A stretch of DNA of 64,000 nucleotides from Nocardioides sp. GY 10113 (GCF_004919105.1 NZ_STGK01000004.1:62001-126000); one strand, 5' to 3'; shown: positions 28,701 to 38,114, counted from the first letter of the stretch. The notes: a model not told the origin generated them from the letters alone. Numbers and translations: made by a program.

Positions 28701-28981
28701 CTGCCGAGACGCCTGCCGAGACGCCTGCCGAGACGCCTGCCGCCGAGGAGGCGCCGGCCGAGCAGCCGGAGCCGGTCCGCGCCACCGTGGTGACCCGTAC
28801 CCGGCGACGCTCGGCCACCCGCCCCGCCGGCCCGCCGGCCCACGTCGAGCCCGAGGTGCCGGCCGAGCTGCCGGTGGCCGCGGCGACGCTGGCCGCCGGC
28901 GACTCCGGGGACGGAGCGGCGGCGCCGGAGTACGTGATCGAGCACGTCCCGGTCAAGAAGCGCGGATCGCGCAAGCGGTGA
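25712..28981 (+). CDS. rne: Ribonuclease E/G family endoribonuclease
   Basis: A 1089-residue RNase E/G. Residues 1-370 are low complexity: Ala/Glu/Lys-rich with histone-like AKKAPAKKA repeats and several Arg-rich patches. The catalytic core runs about 400-840: S1 domain (NVYLGRVQNVLPSMEAAFID), 5'-sensor and DNase-I-like domain with MTVVDVNTGKFTG (D730) and VVDFIDMV (774-780), and the zinc-link CSHC (C832, C835). The tail is again acidic with ETPAETPAETPA repeats and ends in a basic KKRGSRKR. Actinobacterial RNase E carries its scaffold arms on both sides like this. It initiates mRNA decay and rRNA/tRNA processing. The ATG 25712 has ribosome-binding site GAGGAG 7 nt upstream. Confidence 0.95.
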   Translation: MNDAPTHPSHADADAAATPAEQAPEAAAPVAASPEGAAETAGTETAAPAKKRAPRKSTARKTTAKKAAAGAEVAEPAAEPAEAAAESAEAAESAPAKKAPAKKAPAKKAAAKKTAAKKTTTRKTTAKKAAAAEPTAEAVVEAVVEAPVEAPVEAPVEAPAGAAAEAATPASGDEPSATVPLFQAPEAPRTRKRAPRKKAAPAPQATEESAEQEQVDEESAEALAAAATAAEETPAEETPAEQSAEDEDGEQSAEQPSEDEAAGEDAGDESAESDDDASEESGAPRRRRRRGGRRRRKSGNGGASADADAEPNGDAPAEGADEDKAGGQTVEDAEGSDAAEDEGEKSESSTSSRRRRRRRREGEGSSGTGDDPQNTVTRVRKARSPEDEITAVSGSTRLEAKKQRRREGREAGRRRAPIISEAEFLARREAVERVMVVRQRNDVTQIGVLEDKVLVEHYVARESQTSLIGNVYLGRVQNVLPSMEAAFIDIGKGRNAVLYAGEVNWSALGHKDGQPRKIESVLSSGQTVLVQVTKDPIGHKGARLTSQISLAGRFLVYVPDGTTSGISRKLPDTERARLKSVLKEIVPESAGVIVRTAAEGAAEDELTSDVERLKARWEDIEAKAAKGNAPQLLYGEPDLTLKVVRDLFTEDFAKLVVQGDEAWETVSDYVQHVAPDLAERLEHHRPEESGDAFATYRIDEQISKGLDRKVWLPSGGSLIIDRTEAMTVVDVNTGKFTGSGGNLEETVTKNNLEAAEEIVRQLRLRDIGGIIVVDFIDMVLESNRDLVLRRLVECLGRDRTRHQVAEVTSLGLVQMTRKRIGTGLLEAFSESCSHCQGRGLVVHDLPVEPKRGGGGGGAEGDGESRRGRRRRGKGQGEGGEQGGQKGGSARGDQAGDEAASSGNGGSVPSPKTVAAMAMSHPPVAGDADEQADEQADVTVDLPAAEDAPVEQPVVAETPVEEPAAEEATAAETPVEAPVEAPVAEEAPVETPVVDETPAETPAETPAETPAAEEAPAEQPEPVRATVVTRTRRRSATRPAGPPAHVEPEVPAELPVAAATLAAGDSGDGAAAPEYVIEHVPVKKRGSRKR

Positions 28982-29002
28982 TCGTCCGGGGGTCTCGGCA
29001 TT

Positions 29003-29031
29003 TTGCCCTGACCCCCGGCCGTCCGTACTAT
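29003..29031 (+). promoter_or_regulatory. Promoter of rplU-rpmA
   Basis: TTGCCC (29003-29008), 17-bp spacer, TACTAT (29026-29031): a near-ideal vegetative promoter. Transcription would start near 29038, giving a 150-nt leader before rplU. The leader has a GCTGC/GCAGC hairpin around 29125-29142. Ribosomal-protein leaders of this length are often regulatory, but no known leader motif was recognised. Confidence 0.65.
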
Positions 29032-29189
29032 TGATCGTCGGTGCGCCCCCCGTTTGGCGCTCCGGCTCTGCGCGGCGATGCCGCTGGCACCCGTTGCGAA
29101 CGCAGGCTTTCGTGATGTGCGTGCTGCGGACATTGGCAGCAGAGTTCAACCCAAGAGTTTGTTCCAGTCAGGACCCGAAGGAGACCGCG

Positions 29190-29492
29190 GTGTACGCGAT
29201 CGTGCGCGCTGGCGCCAAGCAGGAGAAGGTCGCCGTCGGCGACGTCATCGAGATCGACAAGGTCTCCGCGCCCGTCGGCGACACGCTGACCCTCCCGGTG
29301 CTCATGACGGTCGACGGTGACAACATCACCACGACCGGCCTGGACAAGGCTGCCGTGACCGTCGAGGTCCTCGCCGCCACCAAGGGCCCGAAGATCGTCA
29401 TCCAGAAGTACAAGAACAAGACCGGCTACAAGAAGCGCCAGGGTCACCGCCAGAAGTACACCCAGGTCAAGGTCACCGACATCAAGCTCTGA
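29190..29492 (+). CDS. rplU: 50S ribosomal protein L21
   Basis: A 100-residue protein, normal length for L21. It begins YAIVRAGAKQEKVAVGD and contains the conserved VLAATKGPKIVIQKYKNKTGYKKRQGHRQ region in its C-terminal half, a basic loop contacting 23S rRNA. The GTG at 29190 has ribosome-binding site GAAGGAG at the right distance; the longer frame from 29031 is the leader read as protein. It is followed by rpmA after 36 bp. Confidence 0.97.
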   Translation: MYAIVRAGAKQEKVAVGDVIEIDKVSAPVGDTLTLPVLMTVDGDNITTTGLDKAAVTVEVLAATKGPKIVIQKYKNKTGYKKRQGHRQKYTQVKVTDIKL

Positions 29493-29528
29493 GCATCCGC
29501 TCGCTGACGATCCAGAAGGACTGAAGAG

Positions 29529-29783
29529 ATGGCACACAAGAAGGGCGCGGCGTCCACCAAGAACGGCCGCGACTCCAACGCTCAGCGCCTCGGCGTGAAG
29601 CGGTTCGGCGGCCAGCTGGTGAACGCGGGCGAGATCATCGTCCGCCAGCGTGGCACCCACTTCCACCCGGGCTCCGGCGTGGGCCGCGGCGGCGACGACA
29701 CCCTGTTCGCCCTGATCGCCGGCAACGTCGAGTTCGGCAAGAAGCGCGGCCGCAAGGTCGTCAACATCGTTCCGTCGGAGTGA
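29529..29783 (+). CDS. rpmA: 50S ribosomal protein L27
   Basis: An 84-residue L27, complete. It starts [20 protein letters not shown], with the N-terminal tail that reaches the peptidyl-transferase centre and no cleavable extension of the Firmicutes type. Conserved [22 protein letters not shown] follows. It pairs with rplU, and a strong terminator hairpin follows at 29810. Confidence 0.98.
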   Translation: MAHKKGAASTKNGRDSNAQRLGVKRFGGQLVNAGEIIVRQRGTHFHPGSGVGRGGDDTLFALIAGNVEFGKKRGRKVVNIVPSE

Positions 29784-29809
29784 CCTGACGCTCCGCGTTC
29801 GACTTCCGT

Positions 29810-29841
29810 GGCAAGGGCGTCCCGTTCGGGGCGCCCTTGCC
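29810..29841 (+). terminator. Terminator after rpmA
   Basis: A 10-bp perfect stem (GGCAAGGGCG with CGCCCTTGCC) continues with a 4-bp CCCG/CGGG stem and a TT loop, and is followed by GCATTT. It separates the ribosomal genes from obgE, although read-through is possible. Confidence 0.8.
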
Positions 29842-29855
29842 GCATTTGGTGGCTC

Positions 29856-29931
29856 CGAGGCTCGTCGCGAGCGCTCCTCGCTCCTCGACCACCGGATGGC
29901 GGTGGTTGAGGTGCGAGCGAAGCGAGCCTCG
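29856..29931. repeat. REP-like intergenic hairpin element
   Basis: Nested inverted repeats: outer arms CGAGGCTCG (29856-29864) and CGAGCCTCG (29923-29931), inner arms CTCGACCACCG (29884-29894) and CGGTGGTTGAG (29900-29910, one G-U). The flanks contain CGAGCGAAGCGAGC-type sequence that I associate from memory with abundant intergenic repeats in Nocardioides-like genomes. It lies between the rpmA terminator and obgE. Confidence 0.6.
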
Positions 29932-29968
29932 AACCCACACACCCTCCACAGACTGAGAGACTGATCCC

Positions 29969-31534
29969 ATGGCCGTCCCCACGTTCGTCGACCGGGTCAC
30001 CCTGCACGTCGCGGCTGGACGCGGCGGCAACGGTGTCGCCTCCGTGCACCGCGAGAAGTTCAAGCCCCTCGGGGGCCCCGACGGCGGCAACGGCGGTCCG
30101 GGTGGCTCCGTCATCCTGCGGGTGGACCCCGACGTCACCACGCTGCTGGACTACCACCACAGCCCGAAGCGGCGCGCCGAGCACGGCGGCCACGGCGCCG
30201 GCGGCCGGCGCAACGGCGGCCACGGCGCGGACCTGGTGCTGCCGGTGCCCGACGGCACCGTCGTCGCCCGGCCCGACGGCGAGGTGATCGCCGACCTGGT
30301 CGGCGCCGGCACCGAGCTGGTGATCGCCGAGGGCGGCGCGGGCGGCCTGGGCAACGCCGCGCTGGCCTCGAAGAGCCGCAAGGCCCCGGGCTTCGCGCTC
30401 CTCGGTGAGCCCGGCGACGAGCTGGAGATCGTGCTGGAGCTCAAGGTCGTCGCCGACGTCGGCCTGGTCGGCTTCCCCAGCGCGGGCAAGTCCAGCCTGA
30501 TCGCCTCCATCTCCCGCGCTCGGCCCAAGATCGCCGACTACCCGTTCACCACGCTGGTCCCGAACCTCGGTGTGGTCACCGCCGGCGACCTGACGTTCAC
30601 CGTCGCCGACGTGCCCGGCCTGATCGAGGGCGCCGCGGAGGGCCGCGGTCTCGGCCACGACTTCCTGCGCCACATCGAGCGCTGCGCGGCGCTGGTGCAC
30701 GTGCTCGACACGGCGACGCTGGAGCCCGGCCGGAACCCGGTCGACGACCTCGACGTGATCGAGGGCGAGCTGGCCCGGTACGGCGGGCTGGAGGACCGGC
30801 CGCGCCTGGTGGCGCTCAACAAGGTCGACGTCCCCGACGGTCGCGGCATCGCCGAGATGGTCGTCGAGGAGCTGCGCGAGCGCGGCTACCGGGTCTTCGA
30901 GATCTCCGCCGTCAGCGGTGAGGGCACCCGCGAGCTGATCTTCGCGATGGCCGAGATCGTCCAGGCCGCCCGCGCCGAGAAGGCCGCGGAGGTCCAGCAG
31001 CGGATCGTGCTGCGCCCCGCGTCGGTCACCGGCGACGAGTTCACCGTCACCCGGACCGGCGCCGGCTGGCGCGTCCGCGGTCGCAAGCCCGAGCGCTGGG
31101 TCCGCCAGACCGACTTCAGCAACGACGAGGCCGTCGGCTACCTCGCCGACCGGCTGAACCGGCTGGGCGTCGAGGACCGACTGGTCAAGGCCGGCGCCGT
31201 CGAGGGCGACGCCGTCCTGATCGGGCACCCGGACGACGCGGTCGTCTTCGACTTCAAGCCCGGCGTGGACGCCGGCGCGGAGAACCTGGCGCGCCGCGGC
31301 GAGGACCACCGGTTCACCGAGGAGCGGCCGGCCGCCTCGCGCCGCCGCGAGATCCAGGACCAGATGGACGACCGGGCCGAGGGTGAGACCCGGGCCGACG
31401 TCGCTCGGCGTCTCGACCGCCCCGACGAGTACGGCCCCACGTCGTACGAGATCGGGTCGGCCGAGGACCCGGACCTGCCGGACGGGGCCACCGACGAGGA
31501 GGCGTGGCTCGAGGAGGACCCCGGTGACCGCTGA
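29969..31534 (+). CDS. obgE: Obg family GTPase (CgtA)
   Basis: A 521-residue Obg GTPase. The glycine-rich Obg fold is at 1-160 ([26 protein letters not shown]). The G domain has the P-loop [10 protein letters not shown], the [16 protein letters not shown] switch and NKVD. An OCT domain follows (about 345-430, [20 protein letters not shown]), then an acidic tail of about 80 residues typical of actinobacteria. It is essential for 50S assembly and stress signalling. It sits after rplU-rpmA, the conserved bacterial arrangement, and its end overlaps proB by 11 bp. Confidence 0.97.
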   Translation: MAVPTFVDRVTLHVAAGRGGNGVASVHREKFKPLGGPDGGNGGPGGSVILRVDPDVTTLLDYHHSPKRRAEHGGHGAGGRRNGGHGADLVLPVPDGTVVARPDGEVIADLVGAGTELVIAEGGAGGLGNAALASKSRKAPGFALLGEPGDELEIVLELKVVADVGLVGFPSAGKSSLIASISRARPKIADYPFTTLVPNLGVVTAGDLTFTVADVPGLIEGAAEGRGLGHDFLRHIERCAALVHVLDTATLEPGRNPVDDLDVIEGELARYGGLEDRPRLVALNKVDVPDGRGIAEMVVEELRERGYRVFEISAVSGEGTRELIFAMAEIVQAARAEKAAEVQQRIVLRPASVTGDEFTVTRTGAGWRVRGRKPERWVRQTDFSNDEAVGYLADRLNRLGVEDRLVKAGAVEGDAVLIGHPDDAVVFDFKPGVDAGAENLARRGEDHRFTEERPAASRRREIQDQMDDRAEGETRADVARRLDRPDEYGPTSYEIGSAEDPDLPDGATDEEAWLEEDPGDR

Positions 31535-32669
31535 GGCGGGGGAGGACGGAGCGGTCGACCTCCGATCCGTGGTGCTCGACGCACGCAGGATCGTGGTCAA
31601 GGTCGGCTCGTCGTCGCTGACCACCGCGGCCGGTGGGATCGACCCCGACCGCGTGCGGGCGCTGGTCGATGCCCTGGCCGCCGTGCGCGCCCGTGGCTCC
31701 GAGGTGGTGCTGGTCTCCTCCGGCGCGATCGCCGCGGGCCTGGCCCCGCTCGGCCTGCGCCGCCGGCCCTCGGGGCTGGCCGCGCAGCAGGCGGCAGCGT
31801 CGGTCGGCCAGGGGCTCCTGGTGCACCGCTACACCGAGGAGCTGGCGCGGCACGGGCTGATCGCCGGCCAGGTGCTGCTCACCCTCGACGACGTCACCCG
31901 GCGCGCGCACTACCGCAACGCGCACCAGACCTTCACCAAGCTGCTCGAGCTGGGCGTGCTGCCGATCGTCAACGAGAACGACACGGTGGCGACCAGCGAG
32001 ATCCGGTTCGGCGACAACGACCGCCTGGCGGCGCTGGTCGCCCACCTGGTCCACGCCGACCTGCTGGTGCTGCTCTCCGACGTCGACGGCCTGTACGACG
32101 GTCCGCCGACGCGCGCGGGCTCCCGGCTCATCCCCGAGGTCGCCTCCGACGTCGACCTGGACGGGGTCACGGTCGGCGCACCGGGGGAGGCCGGGGTCGG
32201 CACGGGCGGCATGGCCACCAAGGTGGAGGCCGCGGCGATCGCGACCGGCGCCGGCATCCCCGTGGTGCTGACCTCGGCGGCCAACGCGACGTCCGCGCTC
32301 TCCGGTGCGACCACCGGCACCCTGTTCCACGCCACGGGCCGGCGACGCCCGACCCGGCTGCTGTGGCTGCGCCACGCCACCGACGGCAAGGGCTCGCTGG
32401 TCCTCGACGCCGGCGCGGTGCGCGCGGTGGTGGAGCGCCGGGCCTCGCTGCTGGCCGCCGGGGTCACCGACGTGGTCGGCGACTTCACCGCCGGCGACCC
32501 GATCGACCTGGTCGGGCCCGACGGCGTGGTCGTGGCGCGCGGGCTGGTCAACTTCGACGCCGGCGAGCTGCCGACCCTGCTCGGCCGGTCGACGACGGAG
32601 CTGAAGGCGGCGCTCGGCGCGGGCTACGAGCGCGAGGTCGTGCACCGCGACGACCTCGTCCTGCTCTGA
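31524..32669 (+). CDS. proB: Glutamate 5-kinase
   Basis: A 381-residue enzyme making glutamyl-5-phosphate, the first step of proline synthesis. The amino-acid kinase domain (1-260) shows [30 protein letters not shown] and [12 protein letters not shown]; a C-terminal PUA domain (about 290-375) follows with [19 protein letters not shown]. The GTG at 31524 overlaps obgE and has GAGGAGG nearby. The partner proA does not follow; a repeat region and unrelated genes come instead. Confidence 0.95.
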   Translation: MTAEAGEDGAVDLRSVVLDARRIVVKVGSSSLTTAAGGIDPDRVRALVDALAAVRARGSEVVLVSSGAIAAGLAPLGLRRRPSGLAAQQAAASVGQGLLVHRYTEELARHGLIAGQVLLTLDDVTRRAHYRNAHQTFTKLLELGVLPIVNENDTVATSEIRFGDNDRLAALVAHLVHADLLVLLSDVDGLYDGPPTRAGSRLIPEVASDVDLDGVTVGAPGEAGVGTGGMATKVEAAAIATGAGIPVVLTSAANATSALSGATTGTLFHATGRRRPTRLLWLRHATDGKGSLVLDAGAVRAVVERRASLLAAGVTDVVGDFTAGDPIDLVGPDGVVVARGLVNFDAGELPTLLGRSTTELKAALGAGYEREVVHRDDLVLL

Positions 32670-33302
32670 CTGGACGGCGCGAGCGCGTCGCTCCTTCGTC
32701 GCGCCGCGCTGCCGCGCTCGCGGTCGAGGCCCGCTCGGTGCCAGGTGGTCTGGCGGCCCGCGGCGGCTGCACGCGGAGAAGCTTCGCTCGCGGCCTCCGG
32801 TCGCTCCTTCGTCGCTCCCTGCGGGCCGCTTGCTCGCGTTCCCCGCGGTAGCAGCCGTGAGCTCGGTGCTCGCCGGGCCGAGCGCGTCTCCGCTTCGCTC
32901 CGCCGCGCTGCCGCGCTCGCGGTCGAGGCCCGCTCGGTGCCAGGTGGTCCGGCGGCCTGCGGCGGCTGCACGCGGAGAAGCTTCGCTCGCGGCCTCCGGT
33001 CGCTCCTTCGTCGCTCCCGGCGGACCGCTTGCTCGCGTTCCCCGCGGTAGCAGCCGTGAGCTCGGTGCCAGGTGGTCTGGCGGCCTGCGGCGGCTGCACG
33101 CGGAGAAGCCTCGCTCGCGGCCTCCGGTCGCTCCTTCGTCGCTCCCGGCGGACCGCTTGCTCGCGTTCCCCGCGGTAGCAGCCGTGTGCTCGGTGCTCGC
33201 CGGGCCGAGCGCGGCGGTGCTTCGCTGGCACGCTGTTGGGCGAGGTCGTCACTTCCGCCTCAGCGGCACCAGCGGGCGGCGACTTCGGGTGCGTGACGCC
33301 CC
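32670..33302. repeat. Non-coding modular repeat block (X-Y-X-Y-Y)
   Basis: No gene is seen in this 633-bp gap. A 128-bp module Y occurs at 32741-32868, 32940-33067 and 33068-33195, nearly identical. A 71-bp module X lies between the first two (32869-32939), with partial copies before the first (about 32678-32740) and after the last (33196-33213). All parts are G/C-rich with GCTTCGCTCGC-like short repeats. The block separates proB from the convergent GH16-like gene. Confidence 0.85.
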
Positions 33303-34952
33303 TCAGCAGCCGGCCGCGCTCCGCCGGCGCTTCAACGCGGCGCCGGAGCGCACCTGCTCCCCACGCTCCAGGTCGAAGCCGCGCATCCAGTCCATGATCG
33401 CGTAGGTGTGGTCCATCTCCCGCTGACCGCGGCCCACCATCGAGATCCGCAGGGTCAGCGGGACACCCGGCACCGCGGCGCGGCTGTTTACGGTGCCGAC
33501 CACCGTGCCGTCGATGAACCAGGAGATGTGGTCGGGGGCCACCTCGACGGAGTAGGCGCGCGGCATCCTCGAGACCACGATCCCGCCGCGGGAGCCCCGC
33601 CAGGCCCGCCGGCCCTCGGGGGTGGAGGCGCCGAAGCGCACCCGTGGCGTGTTCGGGGTCAGGTCGGCGATCACGATCGAGCGGGCGCCGCAGGCGCGCA
33701 ACCGTGCCCGGGCGGGCACGAGCTCGGCCCGGATCCGGTAGTCGCCCCCGGGCTCGGCGCGCGGCGCGACCGCGGTCCAGGGCCTGATCCGGACCTCCCA
33801 GCGACCGTGGCTGCGTGCGTTCCCGGTGAGCTGCACCGCTGTGGTGCCGTGGTCGCCGGGTCCGGCGTTGCCCGGCCGCGGGTAGTCGGAGAAGCTGCTC
33901 TCCAGCTGCAGCCCGCCGTTCTGCTTGGCCGCGATGCCGGACCCGTCGGAGTACTCGAGCCAGCGGCCGCGGCGATCCGCGCCGCGGAACGGTCGGTCGG
34001 AGAGCGACTCGCCGTACTCCCAGGCGAAGTCCCACAGCGCCGGACTCCAGCCGTGCTTGGCCGCCGCGGTGGTGCCGGCGCTGCTGTACCACGGGTCGGT
34101 ACGCCGGAGGCGGCTCGTCGCGCCCGCCGGAGCCGGTGCGTCCACCGTCGGGGCGTCGGCGCGCACGGAGCGGCGGGCCGCGGCGGGCAGGGCATCGACG
34201 GCGACCGGGAACGAGGGGAACCAGCCGATCTCGCTGCCGCCCTCCGACCAGTCGGCCAGGCGGGCCCGGTAGGTCTTGTCCCGGCGGGGCGCGTCCAGCC
34301 GGAAGCGCGCCACCCCGCCCGAGCCGACCCGGGCGCTGGCCACGGTCCGCCACCGGGTGGTCCAGCGGGTGCTGCGACCGCGCACCTGCAGGTCGACGCC
34401 GCGGCCGTCCAGCACCGGCTCGCCGTCGGGGGAGGTGTCGACGGTGACCTGCATGGGCCTGCCGGCCAGCACGGGGTAGCCGGCGTGCTCCACGTAGCCG
34501 TCGGTGTCCAGCTGCTCGCCGACGGTCCGCACCGTGACGTGCGCGGCCTGGTCGCGGGCGTGCAGGGTGACCGGCGGGGTGACCGAGCCGTCGGCGGCGA
34601 CCCGGAGCCGGATGCCGTTCATGCTGCGCGCCGGGAAGCGGAACCGGAAGGAGCCGTCGGCGGCAGTACGGCGCTCGGAGTCCTCGACCGGGGTCCAGGA
34701 GTCGCCGGGCAGACCCATGTGGAACTCCAGCCAGATCCGGGTCGCCTCGGCCTTCCCGATGCTGCCGCTGAAGACCAGCCCCTGCCCGCCGTAGTAGTTG
34801 CGGGCCGAGATCGACAGCGACGCGGCGCCGGCTGCCGACGAGCTCGGCGCGGTGACGGCGCAGGTCACCGCCAGGGCGGAGGCGACCAGCAGGGTCAGGG
34901 TGGCCAGCAGGGACCGCCGGGCGCGGGGCCGGCGCGGGAGCACGCGAGTCAC
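33303..34952 (-). CDS. Secreted GH16/lectin-like protein, paralogue 2 of a tandem pair
   Basis: A 549-residue exported protein starting at GTG with a basic N-terminus and a signal peptide (about 13-42). An N-terminal beta-rich region (about 45-250) has NYYGGQGLVFSG, IWLEFHMG and [12 protein letters not shown]. The C-terminal ~250 residues look like a GH16-type beta sandwich: WDFAWEYGE, WLEYSDGSG, GRWEVRIRPW, ISWFIDGTVVGTV and HTYAIMDWMRGF. The strand that carries ExDxxE in active GH16 enzymes here reads [10 protein letters not shown], so catalysis is unlikely. It is followed by its paralogue's gene upstream on the same strand; the stop lies at the end of the repeat block. Surface carbohydrate binding is inferred. 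Confidence 0.7.
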   Translation of the reverse strand: MTRVLPRRPRARRSLLATLTLLVASALAVTCAVTAPSSSAAGAASLSISARNYYGGQGLVFSGSIGKAEATRIWLEFHMGLPGDSWTPVEDSERRTAADGSFRFRFPARSMNGIRLRVAADGSVTPPVTLHARDQAAHVTVRTVGEQLDTDGYVEHAGYPVLAGRPMQVTVDTSPDGEPVLDGRGVDLQVRGRSTRWTTRWRTVASARVGSGGVARFRLDAPRRDKTYRARLADWSEGGSEIGWFPSFPVAVDALPAAARRSVRADAPTVDAPAPAGATSRLRRTDPWYSSAGTTAAAKHGWSPALWDFAWEYGESLSDRPFRGADRRGRWLEYSDGSGIAAKQNGGLQLESSFSDYPRPGNAGPGDHGTTAVQLTGNARSHGRWEVRIRPWTAVAPRAEPGGDYRIRAELVPARARLRACGARSIVIADLTPNTPRVRFGASTPEGRRAWRGSRGGIVVSRMPRAYSVEVAPDHISWFIDGTVVGTVNSRAAVPGVPLTLRISMVGRGQREMDHTYAIMDWMRGFDLERGEQVRSGAALKRRRSAAGC

Positions 34953-35044
34953 GCCGGTCCATTCGGCAGGGCGGTGGCCCGCCGTAGCCCTCGGCGGCCG
35001 GCGGGGGCGTCCGGGACCAGGGCTCGGGGGTCAGGGGTCAGGGG

Positions 35045-36727
35045 TCAGCAGGCGTACGGGTTGGTGCCGCGTTCGAGCCGCGCGCCGTCACGCACCCGGG
35101 ACCCGTGCCGCAGGGTGAAGCCCCGCACCCAGTCGACGTGGGCGTAGGTGTGCTGCATCTCCGCGTCGCCGGCGCCGACGAGCGAGAGTCGCAGGGTCAG
35201 CGGGACTCCCGGCACGGCCTCGCGGGCGCGCACGGTGCCGACCACCCGACCGTCGACGAGCCAGGAGAGGTGGCGTCGGGTCACCTCGACGGCGTACGCG
35301 CGCGCCACCCGCTCGACCGGCATGCCGTCGGCGGCCCCCGTCCAGGACCGGTCGCCGTCGGGGGTGTAGGCGCCGAAGCGCACCTCGGGCTCGTTCGGGG
35401 TCAGGTCCGCGATCACGATGGAGCGGGCGCCGCAGGCGCGCTCGGCGCTGTCGGCGGGGACCAGCTCCGCGCGGACCCGGTAGTCGCGCCCGGGCTCGGC
35501 GTCGTCGGCGTTCCACGGGCGCAGGCGCAGCTCCCAGCGGCCGTAGGTGCGGGCATTGCCGAGCAGGGTGGCGGCGGTGGTCCCGTGGTCCCCGGGGCCG
35601 GCGTTGCTCCGGCGCGGCCAGTCGGTGAACTTGCTGGTCAGCATCAGCCCGCCGTTGTGGCCGGCGACGCGGCCCGCCCCGGTGGAGTACTCGACCCACG
35701 AGCCCTGCCGCCGGGACCCGCCGATCGGAGGGTGGGTCAGCGACTCGCCGTACTCGTAGTTGAAGTCGAACAGCGAGCGGCCCCAGCGGTTCGTGGCGGA
35801 GGCCGTCGGGCCGACGGTGGTGGCGCGGGCGGCCCCTCCGACGGTGGCGGCGGTGCGGGAGCGCTCGACGGACGCCGCCCGGAGCACCGTGGCGCGCGCG
35901 GAGTCGGCGGGGAGCAGGTCGATCTCGACCGGGTACGACGGGAACCAGCCGATCTCGCTGCCGGCCCGGGTCCAGTCCTCGAGCCGGGCGCGGTAGGTCA
36001 CCTGGGCGCGGTCGTCGGGCGCGTCGAGGTGGAAGAACGCCCGTCCGCCGGGTCGGACGCGTGCGGTGGCGACCGACGTCCAGGTGGTGCGCCAGTCGCC
36101 GTTCGCCGCGCGACGCTGCAGCGTGACGCGGCGGCCACGGAGGACCGGCTCGCCGCGGGGTGACGTGTCGACCCGCACGGTCATCGGCTGCCCGGCCCGC
36201 GCGGGGTAGCTGACGTGCCGCACGTACCCCGTGGTGTCGAGCTCCTCGTCGGTCGTCACCGAGACCCAGGCGGCCTGCTCGTCCGCGTGCAGGAGGACCG
36301 GCGTGGTCACCGCCTGCTGGGAGGCGACGCGCACCGAGATGCCTTTCATCGCGCGGGCGGGAAAGGTGAGGTCGAAGGTGCCGTCGGCCTGGGTGGTGCC
36401 CTCCGAGCCGCCGATCCGGGTCCACCGGTCACCGACGCGGCCCATGTGGTGCTCGAGCCAGATCCTGGTGGTGCCGGCGACGCCGAGGTCGCCGACGAAC
36501 CCGAGGGCCTGCCCGCCGTAGTAGCGCTCCAGTGAGAGGTCCAACGACCCCGAGACGCGGGTCGCCGCGCCGGCCGAGGAGCCGGCCGGCGGCACGGGTC
36601 CGGTGACCGGCGTGGCCACGGCGAGAGCCGTCACCGCGGCCAGGGCGGGCGCCGTCCAGGTCAGCCGCGAGCGCCGCCGCGGGCGCGGTCGCGCCCCCCG
36701 ACCGGTCTGCTCGCGGGTGGTCCCCAT
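35045..36727 (-). CDS. Secreted GH16/lectin-like protein, paralogue 1 of a tandem pair
   Basis: A 560-residue exported protein, clearly homologous over its whole length to the product of the next gene. An Arg-rich N-terminus and hydrophobic segment (about 25-50) form the signal peptide. Shared landmarks are [71 protein letters not shown] and [19 protein letters not shown]. The GH16 catalytic ExDxxE is absent. The ATG at 36727 is chosen because a basic signal region follows; an open frame reaches 36931 but overlaps the divergent desulfurase promoter. The gap to the paralogue (92 bp) contains GGGTCAG repeats. Confidence 0.68.
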   Translation of the reverse strand: MGTTREQTGRGARPRPRRRSRLTWTAPALAAVTALAVATPVTGPVPPAGSSAGAATRVSGSLDLSLERYYGGQALGFVGDLGVAGTTRIWLEHHMGRVGDRWTRIGGSEGTTQADGTFDLTFPARAMKGISVRVASQQAVTTPVLLHADEQAAWVSVTTDEELDTTGYVRHVSYPARAGQPMTVRVDTSPRGEPVLRGRRVTLQRRAANGDWRTTWTSVATARVRPGGRAFFHLDAPDDRAQVTYRARLEDWTRAGSEIGWFPSYPVEIDLLPADSARATVLRAASVERSRTAATVGGAARATTVGPTASATNRWGRSLFDFNYEYGESLTHPPIGGSRRQGSWVEYSTGAGRVAGHNGGLMLTSKFTDWPRRSNAGPGDHGTTAATLLGNARTYGRWELRLRPWNADDAEPGRDYRVRAELVPADSAERACGARSIVIADLTPNEPEVRFGAYTPDGDRSWTGAADGMPVERVARAYAVEVTRRHLSWLVDGRVVGTVRAREAVPGVPLTLRLSLVGAGDAEMQHTYAHVDWVRGFTLRHGSRVRDGARLERGTNPYAC

Positions 36728-36929
36728 GCCATCCCGTTCGGCAGGCGGAGCCGTTTTCGAAGGAGACGACCCGCTCGGGCAGTCGCCGTGCGGTGGCTCC
36801 GGCACCGCCGAGCCGCTCCCCGGAACGGCCCGGCGGATCGTGCCCCGGACGGTCGCCGACGTTGGCTGCGTCACGACGTGGGCGGCGGGTTCGTTGGCTG
36901 CTACCGCGGCGCCGTACGCTTGGAACGCC
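36728..36929. promoter_or_regulatory. Divergent promoter region
   Basis: 202 bp between the GH16-like gene (minus) and the cysteine desulfurase gene (plus). TACGCT at 36915-36920 ends 9 nt before the desulfurase ATG and may be its -10 box. Nothing else recognisable was seen. Confidence 0.35.
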
Positions 36930-38114
36930 ATGAACGACGACCCGACGGTCTACCTCGACCACGCTGCGACGACGCCGATGGTGGACGCGGCGGTGGAGGC
37001 GGTCACCGAGCACCTGCGCGACGTGGCGAACGCCAGCTCGCTGCACGCCTCGGGACGGCGGGGTCGGCGGATCGTCGAGGAGTCCCGGGAGCGGATCGCG
37101 CAGGCGCTGGGCTGCCGGCCGAGCGAGGTGGTCTTCACCTCCGGCGGCACGGAGGCCGACAACCTGGCGGTCAAGGGCCTGTACTGGGCGCGCCGAGCGG
37201 AGCACCCCGAGCGGCGACGGGTGCTCGCGACCGCGGTCGAGCACCACGCCGTGCTCGACCCGCTGGCGTGGCTCGCGGAGCATCAGGACGCCGTCGTCGA
37301 GCTGCTCGAGGTCGACGAGCGGGGTCGGCTCGACCCCGCCACGCTGCGCGCCGCGATCGAGGCCGACCCGGCGTCGGTGGCGCTGGTCAGCGTGATGTGG
37401 GCCAACAACGAGGTCGGCACCGTGCAGCCGGTCGCCGAGCTGGTGGCCGTGGCCGCCGAGCACGGCATCCCGGTGCACTCCGACGCCGTCCAGGCGCTCG
37501 GCGCGGTCCCGCTGGACTTCGCCGCCTCGGGTGCGGACGCGCTCACGATCTCCGGGCACAAGGTGGGCGGACCGCACGGCGTCGGCGCGCTGGTGGTCCG
37601 TCGCGAGCTGACCCTGACCCCGCTGCTGCACGGTGGCGGGCAGGAGCGCGACGTCCGCAGCGGCACCGTGGACGTCCCCTCGATCGCGGGGATGGCCGCG
37701 GCGGTCGAGCTCGCGGTCAAGCACCAGGCCGACCACGCGGTCCGGGTCGCCGCGCTGCGCGACCGGCTAGTCGATGCGGTACGCCGTGCGGTGCCCGACG
37801 TGGTGCTCAACGGCGCCGATCCCGACCCCGGCGACCGGCTGCCCGGCAACGCCCACTTCTCCTTCCCCGGCTGCGAGGGCGACTCGCTGCTCATGCTGCT
37901 CGACGCCCGCGGGATCGAGTGCTCGACCGGGTCCGCCTGCTCGGCCGGCGTCCCGCAGCCCAGCCACGTGCTGCTGGCGATGGGCCGCGACCCCGAGGTG
38001 GCGCGCAGCTCGCTGCGCTTCAGCCTCGGCTGGACCAGCACCGAGGCGGACGTCGATGCGCTCGGCGCCGCGATCGCGCCCTGCGTGGAGCGGGCCCGCG
38101 CGGCCCGCCTGTGA
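36930..38114 (+). CDS. Cysteine desulfurase (NifS/IscS-type)
   Basis: A 394-residue PLP enzyme taking sulfur from cysteine as a persulfide. Visible are [23 protein letters not shown], the PLP-binding lysine in [12 protein letters not shown], and the active-site cysteine in [11 protein letters not shown]. It lies directly upstream of mnmA, so its main task is probably feeding sulfur to tRNA 2-thiouridine. The ATG at 36930 fits the family start. Confidence 0.95.
   Translation: MNDDPTVYLDHAATTPMVDAAVEAVTEHLRDVANASSLHASGRRGRRIVEESRERIAQALGCRPSEVVFTSGGTEADNLAVKGLYWARRAEHPERRRVLATAVEHHAVLDPLAWLAEHQDAVVELLEVDERGRLDPATLRAAIEADPASVALVSVMWANNEVGTVQPVAELVAVAAEHGIPVHSDAVQALGAVPLDFAASGADALTISGHKVGGPHGVGALVVRRELTLTPLLHGGGQERDVRSGTVDVPSIAGMAAAVELAVKHQADHAVRVAALRDRLVDAVRRAVPDVVLNGADPDPGDRLPGNAHFSFPGCEGDSLLMLLDARGIECSTGSACSAGVPQPSHVLLAMGRDPEVARSSLRFSLGWTSTEADVDALGAAIAPCVERARAARL

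Noticed and set aside
25640..29149. A 1169-codon open frame antisense to the RNase E/G gene
   Set aside because: It is a mirror of the repetitive Ala/Glu coding sequence; composition is Leu/Arg/Gly-rich without domains, and the sense gene is unmistakable.
29032..29189. Known ribosomal-protein L21 leader element
   Set aside because: The leader length is suggestive, but no motif of a described L21 leader could be recognised by eye.
32670..33302. Long open frame on the minus strand continuing through the repeat block into the GH16-like gene
   Set aside because: It is Arg-rich translated repeat DNA with no ribosome-binding site or recognisable domain; the GH16-like protein has a normal start at 34952 and the frame continues past its stop only by reading another frame.
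33303..36727. Active GH16 glucanases
   Set aside because: The catalytic ExDxxE strand is replaced in both proteins, so an enzymatic call is not supported.
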